From the NCBI GenBank assembly GCA_028680875.1, contig JAQUJQ010000055.1, forward strand, positions 1 to 8,213: a DNA stretch of 8,213 nucleotides, written 5' to 3'. Position 1 is the stretch's first letter. Every line of letters begins with the position of its first letter. The position numbers were made by a program, and so were the translations under genes. Origin of the DNA: Eubacteriales bacterium (GTDB lineage Bacteria > Bacillota > Clostridia > Peptostreptococcales > Anaerovoracaceae). Of the stretch, positions 1 to 5,605 are shown piece by piece. The notes under the pieces are model-generated. The model made no database searches. It saw only the letters and a program-made list of their open reading frames with translations, and was not told the origin of the DNA.

Positions 1-1205
1 ATAAGCATGGGTACAATGGAACGGCCTGAAAGGCCTAAATGCCGCAGTAGCTTGTCCATAACAAAGGCAACCCGAGAAATATAACCGCTGTCTTCTAATA
101 TCGATAAAAAGAAAAAGAGAACAGCAATAATCGGTAAAAAGGAAAGGACACTTCCCACACCTGCAAATACACCGTTGATTATTAAGGAATGGAAGGCAGG
201 GTTGATATCAACCTGCCAAAGTAAACCGTCTACTAAGTCTGTGAAAGTATCAATACCCAATGTAAGCCAATCGCTTAACCAAGCTCCTAAGACCCCGAAG
301 GTTAACCAGAAAATTATAAACATTGTACTGAAAAATATGGGAATTGCCAGGTATTTATGGGTCAGAATGTTGTCAATTTTAATGGAACGGAGATGCTCCT
401 TGCTTTCCCCGGTTTTCTTTACAGCAATACTGCATCGGTTTTCAATAAAGGTATATCGCATATCCGCCATAGCCGCTTCTCGATCTGTTTCCAAATGGCT
501 TTCCATATCATCAACAATATGCTGAATGATATTTTGCTCCGGCTCTTTGATTTTAAGCCTTTCCATAATCAATTCATCACCTTCTACTGTTTTCGTAGCG
601 GCGAAACGAAGCGGCAAACCTGCTTCTTCTGCTTCGTTAGAGATCAAATGGGAGATGGCATGGATAGCATTGTGTACATATCCTTCACAGAAATCAATTT
701 TCTGCGGTTTTCGTTTTTGTTCAGCAGTATCTAAAGCACTATGTATCAGATCGTGGATACCTTCGTTCTTGCTGGCTGAAATAGGAATTACAGGAACAGT
801 TAACTCTTCCTGTAATTTTTGAAAATCTACAAAGATTCCGTTATTTCGCATCTCGTCCATCATATTGAGAGCGATTACCATGGGAATTTCCAATTCTATG
901 AGTTGTAAGGTAAGATAGAGATTTCTTTCAAGATTGGTAGCATCAACAATATTGATAATTACGTCCGGTTTATCATAAATCAAATAATCCCGGGTAACAA
1001 CTTCTTCGGCAGTATAAGGTGATAATGAATAGATACCCGGAAGGTCAACCGCTTCAATATTTTTATGACCTTTGACCGGCCCTGCTTTTTTTTCTACAGT
1101 GACACCCGGAAAGTTCCCTACCTGTTGGTTGCTCCCCGTCATTCGATTAAACAGAGTGGTTTTTCCACTGTTGGGATTTCCTATTAAGGCAAAGTTATAT
1201 TTCAC
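1..1205 (-). CDS. feoB: Ferrous iron transport protein B, C-terminal part cut by window edge
   Basis: FeoB is the membrane permease of the Feo system, which imports Fe(II), with a cytosolic GTPase domain. The frame is open for 401 codons to the left edge. The GTPase motifs are visible: G1 GNPNSGKTT (residues 9-17), G2 around GVTVEKK (34-40), G3 DLPG (54-57), G4 NMMD (114-117) and G5 SAS (143-145). A helical spacer follows. From about residue 282 the protein is hydrophobic, and it includes the first Gate-type segment ending in GLSGRSIVPML, just before the usual GxGC motif, which lies outside the window. Family members are roughly 600-700 residues, so about 40% is missing here. The start is GTG at 1205-1203, overlapping the feoA stop as GTGA and preceded by GGAGG seven bases upstream, so the two genes are translationally coupled. 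The family call is secure. Confidence 0.97.
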   Translation of the reverse strand, partial: MKYNFALIGNPNSGKTTLFNRMTGSNQQVGNFPGVTVEKKAGPVKGHKNIEAVDLPGIYSLSPYTAEEVVTRDYLIYDKPDVIINIVDATNLERNLYLTLQLIELEIPMVIALNMMDEMRNNGIFVDFQKLQEELTVPVIPISASKNEGIHDLIHSALDTAEQKRKPQKIDFCEGYVHNAIHAISHLISNEAEEAGLPLRFAATKTVEGDELIMERLKIKEPEQNIIQHIVDDMESHLETDREAAMADMRYTFIENRCSIAVKKTGESKEHLRSIKIDNILTHKYLAIPIFFSTMFIIFWLTFGVLGAWLSDWLTLGIDTFTDLVDGLLWQVDINPAFHSLIINGVFAGVGSVLSFLPIIAVLFFFLSILEDSGYISRVAFVMDKLLRHLGLSGRSIVPML

Positions 1206-1492
1206 TCAACAACCTCCATGATTTGGATTTTTTGTGCATCATCCTTACGGATCGTAAGCTCATAATTCCTAAGATAAAGTTCCAGGGGATCTCCCATAGG
1301 AGCTACCTTGCGTACCAAAACCCTGGTGTTGGGCGTGAGTCCCATATCCAGGAGACGGCGCCTTAACGCCCCTTCGCCTCCAACATATTGAATAATACCG
1401 CTTTGTCCCGGTTTAAGGCTGTCCAGGGAAAGGAACCGGCCTCCCCGGTACCGACGTTGGTGATGATTTTTATTTGCATTTCGACCTACCAT
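1202..1492 (-). CDS. feoA: Ferrous iron transport protein A (FeoA)
   Basis: A small cytosolic SH3-like protein that partners with FeoB in Fe(II) uptake; its exact role (regulation or assembly of FeoB) is unsettled for the family. The 96 residues carry the typical FeoA pattern: LDSLKPGQSG at about 23-32, then LRRRLLDMGLTPNTRVLV (43-60), APMGDPLELYLR (64-75) and a C-terminal LTIRKDDAQKI (79-89). Most FeoA proteins are about 75 residues. This one has an extra N-terminal stretch of about 20 residues rich in His, Arg and Asn. The start is supported by AGGAG (minus strand, 1498-1502) five bases before the ATG, so the extension is probably translated. It is the first gene of the feoAB operon and its TGA overlaps the feoB GTG. 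Two palindromic candidate operators lie just upstream. Confidence 0.95.
   Translation of the reverse strand: MVGRNANKNHHQRRYRGGRFLSLDSLKPGQSGIIQYVGGEGALRRRLLDMGLTPNTRVLVRKVAPMGDPLELYLRNYELTIRKDDAQKIQIMEVVE
1213..1217 (-). promoter_or_regulatory. feoB ribosome binding site inside feoA
   Basis: GGAGG on the minus strand, seven bases before the GTG at 1205. It fixes the non-ATG start of feoB and supports translational coupling to feoA. Confidence 0.8.
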
Positions 1493-1536
1493 AATATCTC
1501 CTAATGAATCATGTATTAATGTATGTTATACTTTAA

Positions 1537-1552
1537 GTTAGTCAATACTAAC
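1537..1552. promoter_or_regulatory. Candidate operator 2 of feoAB (palindrome)
   Basis: GTTAGTCAATACTAAC repeats the arms of operator 1 (6-4-6, only the spacer differs) with a centre-to-centre distance of 37 bp. It lies in the untranslated leader of feoA, between the start site and the ribosome site. Two matching copies make chance unlikely. Confidence 0.6.
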
Positions 1553-1572
1553 CGCAGACCGAAAAATATAGC

Positions 1573-1590
1573 AGTTAGTTTATACTAACT
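1573..1590. promoter_or_regulatory. Candidate operator 1 of feoAB (palindrome)
   Basis: AGTTAGTTTATACTAACT is a perfect 7-4-7 inverted repeat that abuts the feoA -10 and covers the expected start of transcription, the classic place for a repressor. The TTAG/CTAA half-sites recall DtxR/IdeR-family sites, but the four-base centre does not match the DtxR 19-mer, so the regulator is not identified. It is unlike a Fur box. Confidence 0.6.
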
Positions 1591-1619
1591 ATACTATACC
1601 CTAATATTATAAGTGTCAA
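1591..1619 (-). promoter_or_regulatory. Sigma-A-type promoter of feoAB
   Basis: On the minus strand, a perfect -35 TTGACA (1619-1614) is followed after 17 bases by TAGTAT (1596-1591), a 4/6 match to the -10 consensus. The DNA just upstream of the -35 (about 1620-1634) is almost pure A/T with an AATATTA/TAATATT inverted repeat and could act as an UP-like element. Transcription would start near 1584, inside the first palindrome, leaving a leader of about 90 bases before feoA. Confidence 0.7.
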
Positions 1620-1674
1620 TATTATTTTAATATTTCGGTGGTTGATGGCAATAAAAATTCATTATAGCATAAAG

Positions 1675-1703
1675 TTGACGTAGAGGTGTAGAGTAGATAT
1701 AAT
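1675..1703 (+). promoter_or_regulatory. Sigma-A promoter of the CofE-like gene
   Basis: TTGACG (1675-1680), a 17-base spacer and a perfect TATAAT (1698-1703). Transcription should start near 1710, so the in-frame GTG at 1710 falls at +1 and cannot serve as the start codon. This supports translation from the ATG at 1746. Confidence 0.85.
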
Positions 1704-1732
1704 TATTTAGTGTCACGCAATAGAAAACGGAA

Positions 1733-1736
1733 AGGA
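1733..1736 (+). promoter_or_regulatory. Ribosome binding site of the CofE-like gene
   Basis: AGGA, nine bases before the ATG at 1746. It selects this start over the in-frame GTG at 1710. Confidence 0.65.
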
Positions 1737-1745
1737 AAGACAAAA

Positions 1746-2936
1746 ATGGAAAGAATGGTAGGTACAGTTGCGAGAGGACTTCGAGCCCCCATTATCCGCC
1801 AAGGAGACGATTTGGAGCAGATTGTGGTAGATACTGTGTTGAAAGCATCTGAGACGGAAGGGTTTGTACTACGAGATAAAGACATCATTAGTATTACTGA
1901 GGCGGTGGTGGCTAGGGCACAAGGGAATTATGCCACTGTAGATCAGATTGCGGAGGACGTAAAAGCAAAGTTAAGGAGTGATACGGTAGGGGTGGTTTTT
2001 CCTATTCAAAGCCGTAATCGGTTTTCAATTTGCTTGAGAGGTATTGCAAAAGGAACAAAAAGGGTTATTGTGTTACTCAGTTACCCTAAAGATGAGGTAG
2101 GCAATCCTTTAGTTGATATAGATTTAATTGATAATAAGGGGATCAATCCTTATACGGATGTATTAACACGAACACAATTTGAAAATTTATTTGGGAAAGC
2201 AAAACATACGTTTACAGGTATTGATTATGTGGATTACTATAAAGAACTTATTGAAGGAGAAGGGGCGGAGGCAATTATTCTATTCGCCAATAACCCTAAG
2301 GTGATCCTTAACTATACAAAAATTGTCTTAGCTTGCGACATTCACACCAGAGAGCGAACAAAGAGGATTTTAAAATCTGCGGGAGCTGAAGTTGTCTACG
2401 GATTGGATGATTTAATGACTTCTTCTATAAACGGCAGCGGATATAATTCTCAATATGGGCTTTTAGGCTCAAATAAGGCTACAGAAGACACAGTCAAACT
2501 CTTTCCGAAGGATTGCAATGAATTGATAAACGGAATACAGAAAAAACTATTTGTGGCTACAGGCAAGGAAATAGAGGTTATGGTTTACGGTGACGGAGCT
2601 TTTAAAGATCCCATCGGAGGAATTTGGGAGTTGGCTGACCCTGTGGTTTCTCCCTGTTATACAAAAGGATTAGAGGGAACACCTAATGAAGTTAAATTAA
2701 AATATATAGCAGATAATGAATTTGCTCATCTATCCGGCGACGAATTAAAGGAAGCGGTTTCTGAATATATAAGAAAAAAGGATCAAAACCCGGGAAGTAA
2801 TATGGCAGCTGAAGGAACCACTCCTCGCAGGCTTACGGATTTAATAGGATCCCTTTGCGATCTTACTTCCGGCAGCGGGGATAAAGGTACTCCTTTTGTC
2901 TATATTCAGGGTTATTTTGATAATTATACAAAATAA
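1746..2936 (+). CDS. CofE-like protein (coenzyme F420-0:L-glutamate ligase family)
   Basis: A soluble protein of 396 residues from the ATG at 1746. The N-terminal part matches the F420_ligase family: GDDLEQIVVDTV (20-31), then DIISITEAVVARAQGN (46-61), comparable to the CofE pattern of a hydrophobic strand followed by KVVSKAEG. Further conserved-looking blocks are FPIQSRNRF (85-93), SGYNSQYGLLGSNKATED (231-248), YGDGAFKDPIGGIWELADP (281-299) and a Gly/Ser-rich C-terminus LTSGSGDKGTPF (373-384). Classical CofE enzymes, which add glutamate to F420-0 using GTP, are about 250 residues; this longer form is one I recall as widespread in Clostridia that are not known to make F420. Membership of the family is well supported, but ligation of F420 is not: no other F420 gene is present. 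It is a single gene with its own promoter, divergent from feoAB and convergent with the DUF368 gene. The substrate is unknown. Confidence 0.85.
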   Translation: MERMVGTVARGLRAPIIRQGDDLEQIVVDTVLKASETEGFVLRDKDIISITEAVVARAQGNYATVDQIAEDVKAKLRSDTVGVVFPIQSRNRFSICLRGIAKGTKRVIVLLSYPKDEVGNPLVDIDLIDNKGINPYTDVLTRTQFENLFGKAKHTFTGIDYVDYYKELIEGEGAEAIILFANNPKVILNYTKIVLACDIHTRERTKRILKSAGAEVVYGLDDLMTSSINGSGYNSQYGLLGSNKATEDTVKLFPKDCNELINGIQKKLFVATGKEIEVMVYGDGAFKDPIGGIWELADPVVSPCYTKGLEGTPNEVKLKYIADNEFAHLSGDELKEAVSEYIRKKDQNPGSNMAAEGTTPRRLTDLIGSLCDLTSGSGDKGTPFVYIQGYFDNYTK

Positions 2937-2950
2937 CACACTTTTATTTT
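2911..2950 (+). terminator. Weak AT-rich hairpin at the end of the CofE-like gene
   Basis: GTTATTTTG (2911-2919) and CAAAATAAC (2929-2937) form a perfect 9 bp inverted repeat with a nine-base loop that includes the stop codon. A T-rich run (2942-2950) follows. The stem is poor in G/C, so termination would be weak. It is the only terminator-like structure between the two convergent genes. Confidence 0.35.
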
Positions 2951-3750
2951 CTTGAAAAAATATAAGCTAAAATCATAGCTAAAAGCATGAGGAACAGGCA
3001 AAGAACTCCTTGTGAACCGACGGGAGGACCCGGATAAATAGTAAAGAGTGATCCGATAATTAAACCCAGAATGCCAAAATAAAGAGCCTGAGGATGAAAT
3101 CGAAGAAGGGTTTTTATAAATTTAATTCCAAGAAAACCACCCAGCGTAACACCCAGGCCGATTGGTGTCAGGGTCGCAAGATCCATAGTTGCGATGGCTT
3201 CCATAGTAATGGTATAAGTGCCCAGTAGAAGCATAACTAAAGAACCGCTGATACCCGGTAAAATCATTGCGATAGTGGATATAAGTGAAGAAGCAAACAG
3301 CCATAGATAAAGAAACAAGCTGGGGCCACCAACATCTTTTAAGGTATTTCCGGAAATCGAGTCCTGGTTTAACATGGCGACAACTACCATAAATCCAAAG
3401 GACAAAAAGAAAATAATAAGATTACGCAGCCTTACCTTTTCGTTGCGGGCTTTTTTATAAATCATGGGAATACTGCCCATGATCAGTCCGATAAAACTGT
3501 AATATACCGGCAACTCAAAATGTTGAAGCATGTATGTTATAGTCCGGCTGAAAAGAAGTATTCCCATAAGGACACCGGCCCCGAGGATCCCTAGAAATGG
3601 TATATGTTTTTTATAATTTTTCCAACTGATGGCGTAGAGAATATCATCATATACATTTAATATAACAGCCATAGTTCCACCGCTTACTCCGGGAATAACA
3701 TTAGCTATACCAAGAATAATGCCATAAATAAAGTTTCTTAGATGTTTCAT
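2944..3750 (-). CDS. popT: DUF368/PopT-family membrane protein, probable undecaprenyl-phosphate translocase
   Basis: A 268-residue, very hydrophobic protein with about eight membrane segments. It shows the DUF368 hallmark of two related motifs, one in each half: NVIPGVSGGT (17-26) and MILPGISGSL (162-171). This suggests an inverted-repeat fold with paired re-entrant loops. Members of DUF368 (PopT) were reported as flippases that return undecaprenyl phosphate, the lipid carrier of cell wall synthesis, across the membrane, alongside DedA-family UptA. I assign this function by family, not by residues proven in this protein. The length is normal for the family. The start is supported by AGAGG (minus strand, 3756-3760) five bases before the ATG and a promoter just upstream. 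It is a single gene; its stop lies seven bases from that of the convergent CofE-like gene. Confidence 0.88.
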   Translation of the reverse strand: MKHLRNFIYGIILGIANVIPGVSGGTMAVILNVYDDILYAISWKNYKKHIPFLGILGAGVLMGILLFSRTITYMLQHFELPVYYSFIGLIMGSIPMIYKKARNEKVRLRNLIIFFLSFGFMVVVAMLNQDSISGNTLKDVGGPSLFLYLWLFASSLISTIAMILPGISGSLVMLLLGTYTITMEAIATMDLATLTPIGLGVTLGGFLGIKFIKTLLRFHPQALYFGILGLIIGSLFTIYPGPPVGSQGVLCLFLMLLAMILAYIFSRK

Positions 3751-3778
3751 GATAACCTCTTTTCTGTTATGCTAATTT

Positions 3779-3807
3779 ATTATACTGGAACCCATATTAA
3801 AAAACAA
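3779..3807 (-). promoter_or_regulatory. Sigma-A promoter of the popT-like gene
   Basis: On the minus strand, a perfect TATAAT (3784-3779) is preceded after 17 bases by TTGTTT (3807-3802), a partial -35. The expected start near 3772 gives a short leader of about 20 bases before the ATG at 3750. Confidence 0.7.
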
Positions 3808-3836
3808 GAATACATAGGGACGTTTTGACTGTCTTG

Positions 3837-3875
3837 TTGAGAAAGATAGGCAATACGCCCCTTGCTTTTTCTCAA
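3837..3875. repeat. Imperfect hairpin in the popT-patA intergenic region
   Basis: TTGAGAAAGA (3837-3846) pairs with TTTTTCTCAA (3866-3875), with one G-U pair. After a three-base bulge, GCAA (3850-3853) pairs with TTGC (3862-3865) around an eight-base loop. No T-run follows on either strand, so it is not a standard terminator. It lies upstream of both divergent promoters; its role is unknown and it may be a decayed repeat. Confidence 0.45.
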
Positions 3876-3917
3876 AAATAAGAATATACATGCGGATTTT
3901 GTATAGTAAATGAGACA

Positions 3918-3932
3918 TATTGTCAGACAATA
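3918..3932. promoter_or_regulatory. Palindrome, candidate activator site upstream of patA
   Basis: TATTGTC-A-GACAATA is a perfect 7-1-7 inverted repeat whose centre lies about 98 bp upstream of the -24 GG of the candidate sigma-54 promoter. Sigma-54 activators (enhancer-binding proteins) normally bind at about this distance. The protein that would bind is not in the window. Confidence 0.5.
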
Positions 3933-4020
3933 ATAGAATATGCCAATCAAGAAGTTGCGGGAAGCCTTATAAACTCACATATTTCTGATAATTATTTACA
4001 ATTTTAATTCTTTTGTTATA

Positions 4021-4038
4021 TTGGCATGATTCTTGAAT
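4021..4038 (+). promoter_or_regulatory. Candidate sigma-54 (-24/-12) promoter of patA
   Basis: TTGGCATGATTCTTGAAT fits the TTGGCAYR-N4-TTGC pattern with correct 12-base spacing between the GG (4023-4024) and the second G (4035). The main departure is GA instead of GC at -12. Transcription would start near 4048, leaving about 40 bases of leader. The DNA between it and the upstream palindrome is very AT-rich, which suits bending. A weaker sigma-A reading exists (TTGAAT, 16 bases, TTAAAT), so this is probable rather than certain. Confidence 0.6.
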
Positions 4039-4074
4039 TGATATAAGGTGCAGTTTAAATCCAAGAATACAAAT

Positions 4075-4081
4075 AAGGAGG
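4075..4081 (+). promoter_or_regulatory. Ribosome binding site deciding the patA start
   Basis: AAGGAGG lies seven bases before the ATG at 4089 but only one base before the in-frame ATG at 4083, so 4089 is the likely start. Confidence 0.85.
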
Positions 4082-4088
4082 TATGAGA

Positions 4089-5447
4089 ATGGCTGCATAT
4101 AAAGAAGCCGCTTTAAAAGAAGCGAAACGAATCCTAGGATATATTGAGAGTACAGACCTGACTGATGATGAAAAGAAACAAATTACGAAAGACGCAATTA
4201 ACAATTTTAACAACAATGTAAACCCTGGTTGGCTGGAATACAGAAAATCAGTGTCAACAGATGCTGCATGTGTCGAGTGGACAGACACAGAAGAACATTT
4301 TACCGATCTATACGGGAATGATTTTATTGACTGCCTGGGTGGGTTTGGTATTTATACCTGTGGACACAGGAATCCGGAAATAGTTAAATATGTAAAGGCT
4401 CAATTAGACAAATATGCATTACATAGCCAGGAATTAGTGGATCCGTTAAGAGGCTACCTTGCCAAATTGGTTTCCATGATCACACCCGGCGATCTTCAGT
4501 ATTGTTTCTTCACCAACGGTGGTGCGGAAGCTGTTGAAATGGCTCTGAAATTGGCCAGATTGGCAACCGGCGGCAGATATTACATTTCAACCGTTGGTGC
4601 ATTCCACGGCAAATCCTATGGTGCAATTTCCATGGGAGGCAAAGCTGCTTACAGAGAAGATTATTTGCCTATGATTCAGCAAGTTCAGCATGTTAAGTTC
4701 GGTGATGCTGAAGCGATTGAAACAGCAATTGAGAATTTAACTATCGTAGGCGAAAAAGTTGCAGGTGTAATAATAGAGCCAATCCAAGGTGAGGCCGGTG
4801 TAATGATTCCTCCCGATGGATATCTTAAAAAGGTTAGAGAAATCTGCGACAAGTTTGGAGTTGCAATGATTTGCGACGAAATCCAGACTGGTATGGGAAG
4901 AACCGGTACCATGTGGAGATGCGAACATGAAGATGTTACTCCGGACATTATGACCTTTGGAAAAGCGTTCGGTGGCGGAGTTATGCCAATTACAGGTATC
5001 ATTGCCAGACCTAATATGTGGGTTGAGAAATTGATTGAGAATCCCTGGATTCTTGGTTCTCCTACGTTTGGCGGAAATCCCCTGGCTTGCTCTGCAGCAA
5101 TCGCAACTATTGCTTATATGCTTGAGAATGATATTCCAAAGCAGTGTAAGGAAAAGGGCGATTATTTCATGAAGAAGATAGGCGAATTAATGGCCAAATA
5201 TCCTACCGTTTTAAAGGGACTCAGAGGTGCAGGCCTCTTGATTTGTATGGAATTCCCGGCAGCAGAAGTCGGCTATGCTGTTGTTAAGGGCTTATTTGAT
5301 AGACATGTTATGACAGCGGGGACCCTTGTAAATGCTAAGACTGTTCGGATAGAACCCCCCGGAGTCATCAAATATGAAACCATCGACATCGTAATAAAGA
5401 AACTTGAAGAAGCCATAATTGATGTAAAGAAAGAGTATAAACTGTAA
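4089..5447 (+). CDS. patA: Putrescine aminotransferase (class III, PLP-dependent)
   Basis: This cytosolic PLP enzyme probably moves an amino group from putrescine to 2-oxoglutarate, giving 4-aminobutanal (as 1-pyrroline) and glutamate. The 452 residues align with recalled E. coli PatA/YgjG (459) almost throughout: VNPGWLEYRKSV (44-55), FIDCLGGFGIY (79-89), LHSQELVDPLR (111-121), IIEPIQGEAGV (228-238), TFGGNPLACSAA (326-337) and AGTLVNAKTVRIEPP (410-424). The catalytic lysine is K292 in FGKAFGGGVMP, the PLP-ring aspartate is D263 in CDEIQTGMGRTG, and the phosphate loop is NGGAEA (143-148). It is a single gene with its own terminator. The upstream -24/-12 element suggests control by sigma-54 and an activator, as is common for clostridial amino acid catabolism. 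A related diamine (cadaverine) or ornithine could be the true substrate, but the PatA-specific blocks favour putrescine. Confidence 0.9.
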   Translation: MAAYKEAALKEAKRILGYIESTDLTDDEKKQITKDAINNFNNNVNPGWLEYRKSVSTDAACVEWTDTEEHFTDLYGNDFIDCLGGFGIYTCGHRNPEIVKYVKAQLDKYALHSQELVDPLRGYLAKLVSMITPGDLQYCFFTNGGAEAVEMALKLARLATGGRYYISTVGAFHGKSYGAISMGGKAAYREDYLPMIQQVQHVKFGDAEAIETAIENLTIVGEKVAGVIIEPIQGEAGVMIPPDGYLKKVREICDKFGVAMICDEIQTGMGRTGTMWRCEHEDVTPDIMTFGKAFGGGVMPITGIIARPNMWVEKLIENPWILGSPTFGGNPLACSAAIATIAYMLENDIPKQCKEKGDYFMKKIGELMAKYPTVLKGLRGAGLLICMEFPAAEVGYAVVKGLFDRHVMTAGTLVNAKTVRIEPPGVIKYETIDIVIKKLEEAIIDVKKEYKL

Positions 5448-5478
5448 GCGAACCTTATTCAATACCTATTAAAACCGG

Positions 5479-5506
5479 AAAGCCCCTCTACCAAGAGGGG
5501 TTTTTT
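5479..5506 (+). terminator. Intrinsic terminator of patA
   Basis: CCCCTCT (5483-5489), loop ACCA, AGAGGGG (5494-5500), then six T residues. The stem can be lengthened by the preceding AAAG pairing with the T-run. It begins about 30 bases after the patA stop and insulates the next gene. Confidence 0.93.
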
Positions 5507-5554
5507 GTCGGCTAAACTTAATTTCAAAAAAGAGGTATACAAATAAATAATTTA

Positions 5555-5567
5555 TGGTATAATACCA
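5555..5567 (+). promoter_or_regulatory. Extended -10 promoter of the lytic transglycosylase gene, within a palindrome
   Basis: TATAAT (5558-5563) is preceded by TGG, an extended -10 (TGn). No good -35 is seen at 17 bases. The start should be near 5570, so the in-frame GTG at 5570 is at +1 and is not the start codon. The -10 sits in a perfect 6-1-6 palindrome, TGGTATAATACCA, which could be an operator or chance. Confidence 0.65.
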
Positions 5568-5588
5568 ACGTGCCTATTTTTGGCATTG

Positions 5589-5595
5589 AAAGGAG
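5589..5595 (+). promoter_or_regulatory. Ribosome binding site of the lytic transglycosylase gene
   Basis: AAAGGAG, ten bases before the ATG at 5606. Together with the signal peptide that begins there, it selects this start over the upstream GTG. Confidence 0.7.
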
Positions 5596-5605
5596 AAAGA
5601 AGATA

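Noticed and set aside
175..822. Overlapping plus-strand open frames opposite feoB
   Set aside because: They are antisense to a strong feoB frame, have no family resemblance and no ribosome sites I could support.
1530..1600. Fur box at the feoAB promoter
   Set aside because: The palindromes lack the GATAAT/ATTATC pattern; they are better described as an unassigned or DtxR-like operator.
1710..1745. GTG at 1710 as start of the CofE-like gene
   Set aside because: It falls at the expected transcription start, seven bases after a perfect -10, and has no ribosome site; the ATG at 1746 has both.
1202..3750. A linked system joining feoAB, the CofE-like gene and popT
   Set aside because: The genes are divergent or convergent with separate promoters and the known roles do not connect; adjacency alone is not evidence.
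5570..5605. GTG at 5570 as start of the transglycosylase
   Set aside because: It coincides with the expected +1 and would put charged residues ahead of a clean signal peptide; the ATG at 5606 follows AAAGGAG.
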